A DNA stretch of 64,000 nucleotides from positions 4,634 to 68,633 of the forward strand of contig CAZXSK010000013.1 in the NCBI GenBank assembly GCA_964642855.1. The letters are read 5' to 3'. This DNA comes from CAZXSK01 sp964642855. Its GTDB lineage: Bacteria > Planctomycetota > Phycisphaerae > SM23-33. The position numbers and the translations under genes were made by a program. Below the pieces are notes generated by a model. It made no database searches and was not told where the DNA came from. It saw only the letters and a program-made list of their open reading frames with translations. Shown one piece after another: positions 35,900 through 44,633 of this stretch (the first letter of the stretch is position 1; each line of letters begins with the position of its first letter).

Positions 35900-36987
35900 G
35901 AGTTCGTGACGTTGCTGCTGCAGTGGAGGCGATCGCTCCGCTGGAATGGGCCGAAAGCTGGGACAACGTGGGCCTCCAGGTCGGCAACCCCGAAATAGAG
36001 GTCAAGACGGTGCTCGTGGCGGTGGACGCGACGAGCGAGGTCCTCTCCGAGGCCGCCGATTTGAACGCAGAGATGGTCCTGGTCCACCATCCCCGGATCC
36101 TCAAACCTTTGCGCAGCGTGACGCCCGGATCGGCCCCGGTGGTGTTCGAGGCTGTCTCGCGCGGCATGACCATCTATGCTGCGCACACTAACTTCGATGC
36201 AGCTCCAGGTGGGACCAACGACGTCCTCGCCGATATCCTGGGCCTTGACGACCGCGCACCCATCGAGCCACTGACCAGCGAACGGAACGTCAAGATCGTT
36301 GTGTTCCTGCCCGAGTCGGATCTGCAGGCCGTCGCGGACGCAGCCTTCAAGGCCGGGGCGGGATGCATCGGCCAGTACGATCGCTGCAGCTTCCGCTCGC
36401 CGGGTACGGGTACGTTCTGCGGCTCGGAGCGGACGAACCCCACGATTGGAAGCCCGGGTGTGTGGGAGCAGACGCCGGAGTTGAGGCTGGAGATCATCTG
36501 CCCGCGCGGCAGGATGGCCGGCGCGGTGCGGGCGATCCGCCATGCTCACAGTTACGAGGTACCTGCCGTAGATATGTACCCGATGATTGTCGCTCCGGCC
36601 GGGGCAGGCCACGGGCGTGTTGGCGATCTGCCAGAACCTGCTCCCGCCGGGGATCTGCTGGAGCGGATCCGGAAGGCCCTGTCGGTGGATCACCTGCGGA
36701 TCGTGGGAGAGCTGTCTGCGAAGGTCTCGCGAGTCGGATGTGCGGCCGGATCGGGGAAATCTCTTCTCCCAGCTGCCAGTCGAGCGGGAGCAGAAGTCCT
36801 GCTGACCGGAGAGATAGGCTATCACGATGCGGTGGACTGCCCGCCAGGCCTGGCGGTTGTCTGTGCAGGCCACGGCGTCAGCGAGAGCATTGCCATGGAG
36901 AGGCTTGCGAATAGGCTGGACGATGAGTTGGAAGGTGTGAAGGTTCTCGCATCGAAGGCAGCCAGCCAACCTTTCCGGTTGGGGTAA
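35896..36987 (+). CDS. Nif3-like dinuclear metal-centre protein
   Basis: A 363-residue member of the NIF3/YbgI family, hexameric proteins with a two-metal site. Family landmarks are WAESWDNVGLQVG, the metal-binding VLVHHPRILKPL (His pair), YAAHTNFDAAPGGTND, and near the C-terminus LTGEIGYHDAVDC and VVCAGHGVSES. Residues about 130-230 carry the PII-like insertion that lengthens this class to about 370 residues. The ATG overlaps the pabC stop, with GGAG upstream. Members may act as GTP cyclohydrolase-type enzymes; that would suit a folate locus, but activity is not established. Confidence 0.92.
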   Translation: MRVRDVAAAVEAIAPLEWAESWDNVGLQVGNPEIEVKTVLVAVDATSEVLSEAADLNAEMVLVHHPRILKPLRSVTPGSAPVVFEAVSRGMTIYAAHTNFDAAPGGTNDVLADILGLDDRAPIEPLTSERNVKIVVFLPESDLQAVADAAFKAGAGCIGQYDRCSFRSPGTGTFCGSERTNPTIGSPGVWEQTPELRLEIICPRGRMAGAVRAIRHAHSYEVPAVDMYPMIVAPAGAGHGRVGDLPEPAPAGDLLERIRKALSVDHLRIVGELSAKVSRVGCAAGSGKSLLPAASRAGAEVLLTGEIGYHDAVDCPPGLAVVCAGHGVSESIAMERLANRLDDELEGVKVLASKAASQPFRLG

Positions 36988-37002
36988 CCTGCCCCTGTGC
37001 TC

Positions 37003-38296
37003 TCAGGTCGGCATGCCAGCTTGGGCCATCGCGATGGCTTCCAGCAGTGCCCGGGCCTTATCCAGGGTTTCCNNNNNNNNNNNNNNNNNNNNNNNNNNNN
37101 NNNNNNNNNNNNNNNNNNNNNNNNNNNNNNNNNNNNNNNNNNNNNNNNNNNNNNNNNNNNNNNNNNNNNNNNGCCACCAGATGGTAGACCGTCGGGTGGG
37201 TCTCCAGCGTCTGCGGATCGGTCACCCGCACGCTGCCGTACCGGCAGACCCGCCCGAGGTCGTTACGTAGCAGGTCGACGATCATCGCAAGTTCGGCATT
37301 GTCCTTCGACGAGTACCGCAGATCCAGTCTGGCTGAATGGTCCAGTTCAGGGTTTCCCGTTCGGGGACGGGTGCCCTTGATCGGCCGGGTGATCACGTGC
37401 CGATCCCGAACGCGCAGAAACAGCTCCGGCGAACTGGAGGCGATCGTACGCCGACCCTCCTCCTCCTCGAACGCAAGATACGCCGCATAGCAGGCGGGAT
37501 TCCGCCGACGAAGCGCAAGGTAGACGTCCGTCCCATCCGGGCCTTCGGGCATGATGAATCGCTGCGAGAGGTTCACCTGGAAGATGTCCCCGGCTGCAAT
37601 GTACTCCATGCACCGCTTGACGGCGGTTCGGTACCCGTCGGGCGTGAACTCGGGCCGGGTATCTGCTTTTTCCGCGTGCGGAGGGCCGGCGGGTCTCTCA
37701 CCGGAAGCGATGTCGGATCTGCCTTCGGTTCCATCGGCCGAGCTCAATGCTTCCAGCATGAGGTCCTGGGCACGGCCGGCCCGAGGCGGAGGTCGATCGA
37801 ACGCCAGCGTGGCGAGGGTCCAGGATCGATCGAGGCCGTCGTAGACCAGCAGGGCGTCGTACAGCGCCAGCCGGAGATCCGGCAGTGAGGTATCGCGCGG
37901 AGCATTGCAGGGCAGTTGCTCAATGGTCCTTCCGATCTCGTAGCCCATGTACCCGATCCATCCCGGGGCGTAGGCCAGTCCGTCGACGGACGGTGCATGG
38001 ACAGCTTCGACCATTTCGGCCACGACCTGCCAGAATGCCGAAGACGGGGTGTCTCCGGGCTGGGCGAGCACGGTGCCGGTCGCATCGGTCAACACGCCCC
38101 CCCGGAGGGTAAGCACTTCCAGCGGACAGGCTGCATAGATGCTGTACCGTCCCCATTGTGGATCGAATGCGGTCGATTCCAGGGCGGCGGGGGATTCCAG
38201 CCTCACCAGGCGACGAACGAAACTCTCGTCGGGTGGAGGGGCATCCACCCGCCTGGTCTCAATTCGCGATTTTCCGGATATCCGGGGGGAATTCAT
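37003..38296 (-). CDS. pabB: Aminodeoxychorismate synthase component I, interrupted by an assembly gap
   Basis: Chorismate-binding enzyme that aminates chorismate for folate synthesis. The segment before the gap shows EFTPDGYRTAVKRCMEYIAA, GDIFQVNLSQRF, SSPELFLRV, TRPIKGTRPR and NAELAMIVDLLRNDLGRV. The Lys in PIKGT is typical of PabB, where anthranilate synthase has Ala. The gap (37073-37172) follows HPTVYHLV. The bases after it read ETLDKARALLEAI to a stop at 37003-37005, the expected PabB C-terminus, but in another frame because the N count is arbitrary. From family length about 100 residues are missing. The ATG at 38296 has no strong SD. Confidence 0.9.
37073..37172. other. Assembly gap of 100 N inside pabB
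   Basis: A placeholder of exactly 100 N. The coding frame differs on the two sides and the flanking residues lie about 100 residues apart in PabB proteins, so the real distance is nearer 300 bases. Confidence 0.95.
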
Positions 38297-38321
38297 TACG
38301 GGTTGATCTGGGCGTGGGGGT

Positions 38322-39299
38322 CTACTGGACCCTGAACTCGTCGTATTGCTTCCGAGTGAACTCTTTTGCCGAACGGGCGGCTGCACGCAGGCAAGGATCG
38401 TCGCTTTCGGAATACTCTTCGAGGAGTTCGTCGATGTACTTCTTGTCGTTGGTGACGTTGGCGTGGGTGAACTTTGCCAGCCCGAGCATCAGCAGGGCGT
38501 CTGCCCGCCAGGCGCGGTCCTCATCATTGTTGATGATGTTGAACAGATCACCGGTCTCGGGCTTTGGTTTCCAGACATTGCGCATCTTGGAGTGGCTGAA
38601 CGACGACAGCGCGTTGATCTGCGAATCCCAGGCCCGAAGGGCTTCCTTCAGTTTGCTGTCGTTCGTAGCGGCTGCGATGGCCAGCAGGCCTCCGCTCGCT
38701 CCGGATCGCTGGCCCCGCATCGCCTGACGCATTTCGCCGCAGCCTGCGATTGTCACGCGAGCTCTGCATCGCTCGTTCATCATATGCCATCCCAGGACCA
38801 TCTGCGTATTGTACGCTGCCCGGGCCTTTTCGATGTTGCCCGCGTCGAGGTAGTGCCTCCCCAGAAGGTTGAGCATCGAACCCACAACTGCCAGGTTTCT
38901 GGCGTGGGGTACGGAACTCTCGACCGGGAAACGGTCCGGTGAGTGAACCGTGGTGTACTTCATTTCCTTCTTCTGAGCTCCGGCCTGGGCGAGAGAAAGA
39001 ACCCGCTCGTAGACCGTGAGAGCATCGGCAGGCCTCAGGCCTTTCTGTTCGATTTCCTCGTTCCTTGCCACGTTAATTGCAGCTGCGTAGTCGTCAGCTG
39101 CGTTCCCGCCCTGCGAGGGCGTGTATCCGACCACCGATTCGATCGGCAGGTCGATTGTCTTGAGGTCCAAGGCACCCGGTCTGGTCGTGGCCTCGGTCGG
39201 AGGCGTGGTAGCCGAGCCAGACACGAGGACGATCAACAGCACGATCAACACTGCCCCCACCATCACGCCGGCGAGGATCCAACCCAACTTGTTACCCAC
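38322..39299 (-). CDS. Membrane-anchored helical-repeat protein
   Basis: A 325-residue protein. The GTG at 39299 is preceded by AAGGAG with good spacing and starts directly before a single membrane helix (LGWILAGVMVGAVLIVLLIVLV). After a Thr/Pro linker, the rest is helical with TPR-like segments (DALTVYERVLSLAQAG, LLGRHYLDAGNIEKARAAYN, ADALLMLGLAKFTHANV). These repeats suggest a protein-interaction scaffold on the outer face of the cytoplasmic membrane. No enzymatic motif is seen. It follows the GH123-like gene's stop by 44 bases in the same direction and lies downstream of it. Confidence 0.75.
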   Translation of the reverse strand: MGNKLGWILAGVMVGAVLIVLLIVLVSGSATTPPTEATTRPGALDLKTIDLPIESVVGYTPSQGGNAADDYAAAINVARNEEIEQKGLRPADALTVYERVLSLAQAGAQKKEMKYTTVHSPDRFPVESSVPHARNLAVVGSMLNLLGRHYLDAGNIEKARAAYNTQMVLGWHMMNERCRARVTIAGCGEMRQAMRGQRSGASGGLLAIAAATNDSKLKEALRAWDSQINALSSFSHSKMRNVWKPKPETGDLFNIINNDEDRAWRADALLMLGLAKFTHANVTNDKKYIDELLEEYSESDDPCLRAAARSAKEFTRKQYDEFRVQ

Positions 39300-39343
39300 A
39301 GCGTTCTCCTTCGCTATGTATCGATCGACGAAATACCCCCCGG

Positions 39344-42223
39344 TCAGGGGATGAACATCGCGCCAAGGTTGCGCGGGTCGTAATAGTACCGCAGTGCACC
39401 GGCCCAATTCGAGGCTTCTTCATTGGCAGGTCGGAATCGCGCGAAGTTGATCCCCCACAGACCACTGCCGCCCAGCTTGCCCAGCGATGACCTCGGCAGA
39501 GTGATTTCGACGGTCCACTGCCCCTTGCCTCGTTGAACGGCTACCTTCGCCCGGGAGACCCACGGCTCGCTCTTGCCCAGGGGGGGGTGCGTCTCAATGC
39601 CGCGCGTGGCTGTCAAGGCCCCATTGGCCTTGACCACGAGGTGGTACAGGTCCTCCGGCCTGGTCGCCTGGCTGAGCGGGTCCAGGACGATCTCCACCAG
39701 GTCCTCTCCGGTCGCCAGCAACTGTTCGTGGCGGACGTCATTGGTTGCGCGCGTTTGCAGGGTGTTGGGATCCGGTTCGAAGCAACGAATCGCCAGGTGC
39801 AGGTGGTTCGGGTCGGCAAGCACGTAGGCACGCGTCTGGTATTTCGCAAGCCCCTGTGGCGTCCTGCCGCGGCGGCCGAGCAAGCGGAAGTCGCCCGCGC
39901 GGTTGGCCTGACCCAGAGGCCAGTCGGACAGGTCGCCGTCGACGGTCGGTCCCTGGTCGACACGGGTTGCTCGCAGAACGGGCACGTCCACGCGAACCCG
40001 TCGAGGCTCGAGACGCTGGGGCGAGATGAGTACCGTAAACGGGATCTTCCCCGTCAGAGCGACCGGCATCGTTCGCCCCTCCGCAGCCAAAGCAACCACT
40101 GTTCGTGTCTGGGCGGGTAGTTCGACGCGGGTCTCGCGATCGATCGGTTTCCAGGACGGGGGAAAGTGCTCGGCTCGAAGGGTGCACGGAACATCACGGC
40201 CGAGCTGGTTGTAGAGGTCCACGTAGATCGTTGCGTAGAACCAGGGCTCGTCCTGACCTCGTGGCCCTTTGCGCAGGACCGGCCTGAGTTCCGTGCGGAC
40301 CCGCTCCAGCCGGACGTCACGTGTCCGCGCAAGCAACTCATTCCAACGCAACTGCTGCACGTCGCGGTCGCGTTCGGTGACGCGGTCGGGATGCAGGGCG
40401 GCGACAATCTCTCCGGCCAGCACGCGCCGGGCGAGTTGCCAGTTGTAGACGTCCTGCTCCCAGCCATCCAGGCGGGGATCGAGATAATGGTCACCGGCCG
40501 CGGCCAGTCCTGCGTAACGGACCATCGAACGGATCACGCCCCGGGCGGCGGCGTCGCGTCCCCGACGCTGGAGGATCCAGAGATAGGAGATGTCCTGCAA
40601 ACCCCGGCGAAGGCGTTTGAGTCGCACGGAGGGTACGACCCGCCGAACGCCGCCGATCGTGCCCGGATAGAACAGGCGGGTCTGCGCCTGCGCCTCCGAC
40701 GGAACCGCTGAGGTCGTCCAGTGAAGGACCTCCGGCAGGAGGATGCCCGCAGCTTCGTAACGCATCGCCAGCCAGGGCAGAGCGCGCGCGTCGGCCGAGG
40801 TCGCGATAACGCCCAGGCTAGGCAGGTAAGGCTGCTGGCCGGGAGACAGCCACATACCCGCCAGCTTTCCCGCACGCCTGCTGATCGGAGGGGGAACCGT
40901 CGGGTCCAGCCACTGGGGTTGGGGTGCGTGGATGTCCACGAGGTTCGCGAAGCTCCGGGGTGGGGTCCAGGTGGTCTCCGGCGGCGGGTCGAGTGGAAGC
41001 TGGGAGAGAATCGGCACGTTCGCGTCGCCTTGGCGGACCATGCGAGACAAGACCAACTGGCGGTCGTACGCGCCCTGCGTAATCGGACCCCTGTACGGCC
41101 AGGCGAACAGGCGGTCTCCGTATCCCAGCTGTCGGAAATGTGCGGCTGTTTGACGCGCGACCTGGCGGAAGGTCTCTTGGTAGACGTCGTCGCCGGCAAG
41201 GCGGTAGGTTTCTGGGTCCGGCCAGTCTGTCCAGGCCGGCATCGGCCAGGCGGGACAGCCGATGCGGTCCTCCGGCGCGAAGGCAGACCCGTCAAGGTAC
41301 GGCTTGACGATTGCGTCGTATTGGTCCCACTGAAGCTGTACGTTCCCGTTGCGGTCCCGCTTGAGCACGGGGCGAAGGCCTTTCTCGAACAAGTCCAGTC
41401 GATGCCGATGGGCCATGCGCATCAGGTCGCGGACGAGGGTCAGGCCCTCACGGACCAGTGGCCTGCGCGGGTTAAGATGGGTCGGCACGAAGGGCTCGTC
41501 TTCGTACTTCAGGAATTGGGCAAACACGTCCCGGTAGTCAAATCCGCCGACAACGGGGATTGGTCTGGCGTCCGGCAGGATGAAATCGTGCACGTCCAGC
41601 CGGATGCGGGTTTCCCACACTGTCTGTCCCCCTGACCGCAGCCGCAGCTTCCCGAAGTATCTGCCCGGCAGGGCCGTCCGGGGCGAAGTGACATCGACCC
41701 AAAGCGCGATCCGCTGCCCGGGCCCGCCGGAAAGGTCCGGCGCGTCGGACGCATCGAGCGGGATCAGGGGGTCGTAGACTTCCGCGGGCTTGGGTTGTTC
41801 CTTTGTCAGCCGGAGGTACCACGCGGGGAAGTCGGTCAGTTTCACGGGCAGCATGCGGAACGCGCGGATGTTCGACGCGTCGATGCGCTGGCCGGAGCCC
41901 GTTCTCAGGTCGGTAACCTCAACGCTCAGGCCGGAGACGCCGACGGGCTCATTCTCGCCAGGCCACCAGTCGGGCATCGCACGCTCCTGCTCGGGAGGGA
42001 TGTCGATCACCAGCTGGAACGCGGTTGTCTCGTTCGCCCCGGCATGCAGCAGAACCGTCTCCTCCAGCTTGTTGTACGCCTCGGGATCGTGGCGAGGCGG
42101 GGTGCGATCGGTCAGGGAGGTCATCTCCCCTGCGACCCAGACGCTCATGACCGGCTGGGCGCAGCCGGCGCCCACACCCGCCAGGAAGGTCAGAAACAGT
42201 GCTGTGGAGATACGTCGGAGCAT
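39344..42223 (-). CDS. Exported DUF4091/GH123-like protein with C-terminal CBM9-like domain
   Basis: A 959-residue protein with a signal peptide (ISTALFLTFLAGVGAGC; the Cys could be lipidated, though the lipobox is weak). An N-terminal beta domain is followed by a TIM-barrel-like region (RLFAWPYRGPITQG, PEVLHWTTS, LKRLRRGLQDISYLWIL) typical of DUF4091, the catalytic region of GH123-like glycosidases. GH123 enzymes cleave beta-N-acetylgalactosamine; the catalytic pair could not be assigned here. From about residue 780, TVDGDLSDWPLGQANRAGDF begins a CBM9/DOMON-type carbohydrate-binding domain. It probably degrades an external polysaccharide. Confidence 0.78.
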   Translation of the reverse strand: MLRRISTALFLTFLAGVGAGCAQPVMSVWVAGEMTSLTDRTPPRHDPEAYNKLEETVLLHAGANETTAFQLVIDIPPEQERAMPDWWPGENEPVGVSGLSVEVTDLRTGSGQRIDASNIRAFRMLPVKLTDFPAWYLRLTKEQPKPAEVYDPLIPLDASDAPDLSGGPGQRIALWVDVTSPRTALPGRYFGKLRLRSGGQTVWETRIRLDVHDFILPDARPIPVVGGFDYRDVFAQFLKYEDEPFVPTHLNPRRPLVREGLTLVRDLMRMAHRHRLDLFEKGLRPVLKRDRNGNVQLQWDQYDAIVKPYLDGSAFAPEDRIGCPAWPMPAWTDWPDPETYRLAGDDVYQETFRQVARQTAAHFRQLGYGDRLFAWPYRGPITQGAYDRQLVLSRMVRQGDANVPILSQLPLDPPPETTWTPPRSFANLVDIHAPQPQWLDPTVPPPISRRAGKLAGMWLSPGQQPYLPSLGVIATSADARALPWLAMRYEAAGILLPEVLHWTTSAVPSEAQAQTRLFYPGTIGGVRRVVPSVRLKRLRRGLQDISYLWILQRRGRDAAARGVIRSMVRYAGLAAAGDHYLDPRLDGWEQDVYNWQLARRVLAGEIVAALHPDRVTERDRDVQQLRWNELLARTRDVRLERVRTELRPVLRKGPRGQDEPWFYATIYVDLYNQLGRDVPCTLRAEHFPPSWKPIDRETRVELPAQTRTVVALAAEGRTMPVALTGKIPFTVLISPQRLEPRRVRVDVPVLRATRVDQGPTVDGDLSDWPLGQANRAGDFRLLGRRGRTPQGLAKYQTRAYVLADPNHLHLAIRCFEPDPNTLQTRATNDVRHEQLLATGEDLVEIVLDPLSQATRPEDLYHLVVKANGALTATRGIETHPPLGKSEPWVSRAKVAVQRGKGQWTVEITLPRSSLGKLGGSGLWGINFARFRPANEEASNWAGALRYYYDPRNLGAMFIP

Positions 42224-42232
42224 GGGGCGGGC

Positions 42233-42261
42233 ATTGTACCGAATCAGCGGGACCTTGGGAA
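42233..42261 (-). promoter_or_regulatory. Promoter of the GH123-like gene
   Basis: On the minus strand, TTCCCA (42261-42256) and TACAAT (42238-42233) with a 17-base spacer. Nine bases separate the -10 box from the ATG at 42223, so the leader would be at most a few bases long. Confidence 0.55.
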
Positions 42262-42289
42262 CGCCAAAGGAGCCCGCCAGCAGTCCGAT

Positions 42290-44632
42290 CTACTCGTGGC
42301 CATCGGGTTCGCCGGGTGCATGGGGTTTGGGATCCTGCGTTTGCGGCCGCCCGTGATCATGGTCCGGGTGGTGATGACCGTCGTGGTCCTCGGGCGGGTC
42401 GTCGACCGGGCCTGCGGGCAAGGCATAGACCGTCCAGAGAGGAGGACGGAGCCCGGCCTGGTTCGGATCATTCTCCTCACCGCCTGCCCGAACGCGATGA
42501 ACGGGCTTCATGCCGACTCGCAGCAGAGGCTGAAGAACGCGGAGCTCCCCGGCGAAGGTCGCGACCTCGGCCATCTTCCGGGCGAAGGTCTCGTCGGAGA
42601 ATGGCTTGGGTCCGGCAAACGCCTCTGGCAGCCCATAGGTGTAACGCAGGCGACGGATCTCGACGTGATCGACCCACAGGTGCGTGATGCCCCTCGCGCG
42701 GAGTTCCGTGAGCATCTGTCTGCCCGACAGGCCACGACCATACATGTCTGCCAGCGGATGCAAGTCGAAAGCGGTGGCGTAGAGCGTGTCGGGCGGATAA
42801 TACAGCGGGGTCGCTGAACCCACGAGCAGAACCCGGGACTCGTCCGGCAGTTCCCACGCGAGGCGCCAAGGTTGAGCTTCGGTAGCCACAGCCGAGAGCT
42901 CCAGACCTCGGAAGTCGACTCCCGCGGCAGCCCGGGGGTACAAGGCGCCGGCCGTCAGCAGGCCGGTAAGGGCGACGAACAGCGGAATCAACCAGGCCAG
43001 GGCGCGGTGCACCCTCCGCTGGGCGTGACCCAGCAGCCAGGAGACCAGCACGCCCGTCAGCAGCGAAGTGGGCACAAGGATTGGCACGAGAAACCGCGGC
43101 GGCATGCCACGGGTGAACGCTATCCACACGCCCACCTGGATGATTGCAACACCGGCCACGGCCAGTGCCCAGGCGGATCGCCTTGCTGCACCCGCCACGG
43201 CAACACCCGCGCCAAAGATCGCCGCGCAGATTCCTGCCGTGGAGAACCACGACAGGGACGCCGGATTGAGGAAGTTCTTCCACAGTAGTTGCAGGCGAGG
43301 CGTTGGCGCCGGCGGCTTCCAGTCCGGCGGTGTGGGGACCGGCGGCTGGGGTGTGGCCGAGTGACCCGCCACCCAGCGTGCTTCGGATTGCTGATCCCAG
43401 TGACCCCGTCCGAGCGTTCGCGTGGCCAGGGGGAAAACGGGGTTGCCCGTGGCCGCGAAGTTCCGGATCAGCCACGGCGAGAACAGCACCGTCGTCAGCG
43501 CGATTGCAGCCGCGAGATGCAGCAGGCGGCTGGGTCTGCGGAGACACCCCCCTGCAAGCATCGACAGAACGGGAATCGCCACGAAGCCCACGGCAAGGTA
43601 CTTCGTCGCACAGGCAGCGCCGCAGGCCAGTCCGATGCAGGCGGCCGACTTCCAGCCCGGTTCGGATGCCCACTCCCGCAGCCAGAGAAGGGCGAGCGTG
43701 AGGTAGAAGATCTGTGCCAACTCGACCATGGCGATCCAGGACAGGTAAACCACGAAGGGCGACGTGGCGAGCATGATCGCGGCCGCCTTGCCGCCGGTCA
43801 TCCCGGCTCGGGAGTCGTTGCGACGAAGGGATGTCCACAATGCTCCGACGGCCAACAGCGCCGTCGCCCCGTGCATGAGTTTGGCGAGGTAAGTTCCCTC
43901 GTATCCGCCGCCACGCAGTGACATGCTCAGCAAGTAGAGCATCTCCACGCCGAGGGGATAGTGGCTGTAGACGTTGTGATCGAGCGTCGCGACCTGGCCG
44001 GCGTTGTAGAACTCACGGGGCAACTGGAGGTGATACTCGAGAATATCATACGCGTCGCCATGCAGGCCGATGAACCCGGGCGGGAGCGACACTCCGGAAA
44101 CCCACAGACCGGCGGCAACGGCTGGAATGATCCACAGCAGCACGGCCGGATGCAGTGCAGAGGGGACACGAATCTGCTCGATCGCTGCGAGCAGGGTTGG
44201 TTTGCGGGCGGGGGCGGTCGTGGCCGCCACCTTTCTCGCTGCCGATCGAAGGTGCCCTAAAGCCGTGGCACACCCGACAACCAGCACCAGCCACCACCGC
44301 CAGGTCTCCAAGCCACCGGGCACGAGCGTGCCAACCACCATGACTGCCGAGGACAGCAGCCAGAGCCCCAGACCGACGGACGTGAACAATCGCAGGGGAA
44401 AGGGCGCGCCTCGGGGGGCAAAGGGCAGCAGGAGCGTCCAGCCCAACCCGCCGGCTGCCAGGAGCACGATCAGCAGGACCGGTCCCTCTTTGGCGACGAT
44501 CAGCACCACCCCGAGCCAGCCGGCAGCCTGGAACGACGCCGCCAGCACCGTTGCGAAGAACGCCAGCAGCACCGCGCCGATCGCAGTCGCGAGCGAAACG
44601 GAAAACGTGCCCGGTTTCCCGGCAGGGGGCAT
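42290..44632 (-). CDS. Polytopic membrane glycosyltransferase-like protein with His-rich tail
   Basis: A 780-residue protein with about twelve membrane helices and the layout of GT39/GT83-like polyprenyl-phosphate-sugar transferases: a loop after an early helix carries HGDAYDILEYHLQLPREFY, with the acidic residues expected for the catalytic loop, and HYPLGVEMLYLLSMS. A soluble domain follows the helices. The last 35 residues are rich in His, Asp and Pro (DDPPEDHDGHHHPDHDHG), suggesting metal binding. The ATG lies one base after the ABC exporter stop, so the genes are coupled; the exporter may supply or flip the lipid-linked sugar. Confidence 0.82.
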   Translation of the reverse strand: MPPAGKPGTFSVSLATAIGAVLLAFFATVLAASFQAAGWLGVVLIVAKEGPVLLIVLLAAGGLGWTLLLPFAPRGAPFPLRLFTSVGLGLWLLSSAVMVVGTLVPGGLETWRWWLVLVVGCATALGHLRSAARKVAATTAPARKPTLLAAIEQIRVPSALHPAVLLWIIPAVAAGLWVSGVSLPPGFIGLHGDAYDILEYHLQLPREFYNAGQVATLDHNVYSHYPLGVEMLYLLSMSLRGGGYEGTYLAKLMHGATALLAVGALWTSLRRNDSRAGMTGGKAAAIMLATSPFVVYLSWIAMVELAQIFYLTLALLWLREWASEPGWKSAACIGLACGAACATKYLAVGFVAIPVLSMLAGGCLRRPSRLLHLAAAIALTTVLFSPWLIRNFAATGNPVFPLATRTLGRGHWDQQSEARWVAGHSATPQPPVPTPPDWKPPAPTPRLQLLWKNFLNPASLSWFSTAGICAAIFGAGVAVAGAARRSAWALAVAGVAIIQVGVWIAFTRGMPPRFLVPILVPTSLLTGVLVSWLLGHAQRRVHRALAWLIPLFVALTGLLTAGALYPRAAAGVDFRGLELSAVATEAQPWRLAWELPDESRVLLVGSATPLYYPPDTLYATAFDLHPLADMYGRGLSGRQMLTELRARGITHLWVDHVEIRRLRYTYGLPEAFAGPKPFSDETFARKMAEVATFAGELRVLQPLLRVGMKPVHRVRAGGEENDPNQAGLRPPLWTVYALPAGPVDDPPEDHDGHHHPDHDHGRPQTQDPKPHAPGEPDGHE

Positions 44633-44633
44633 A

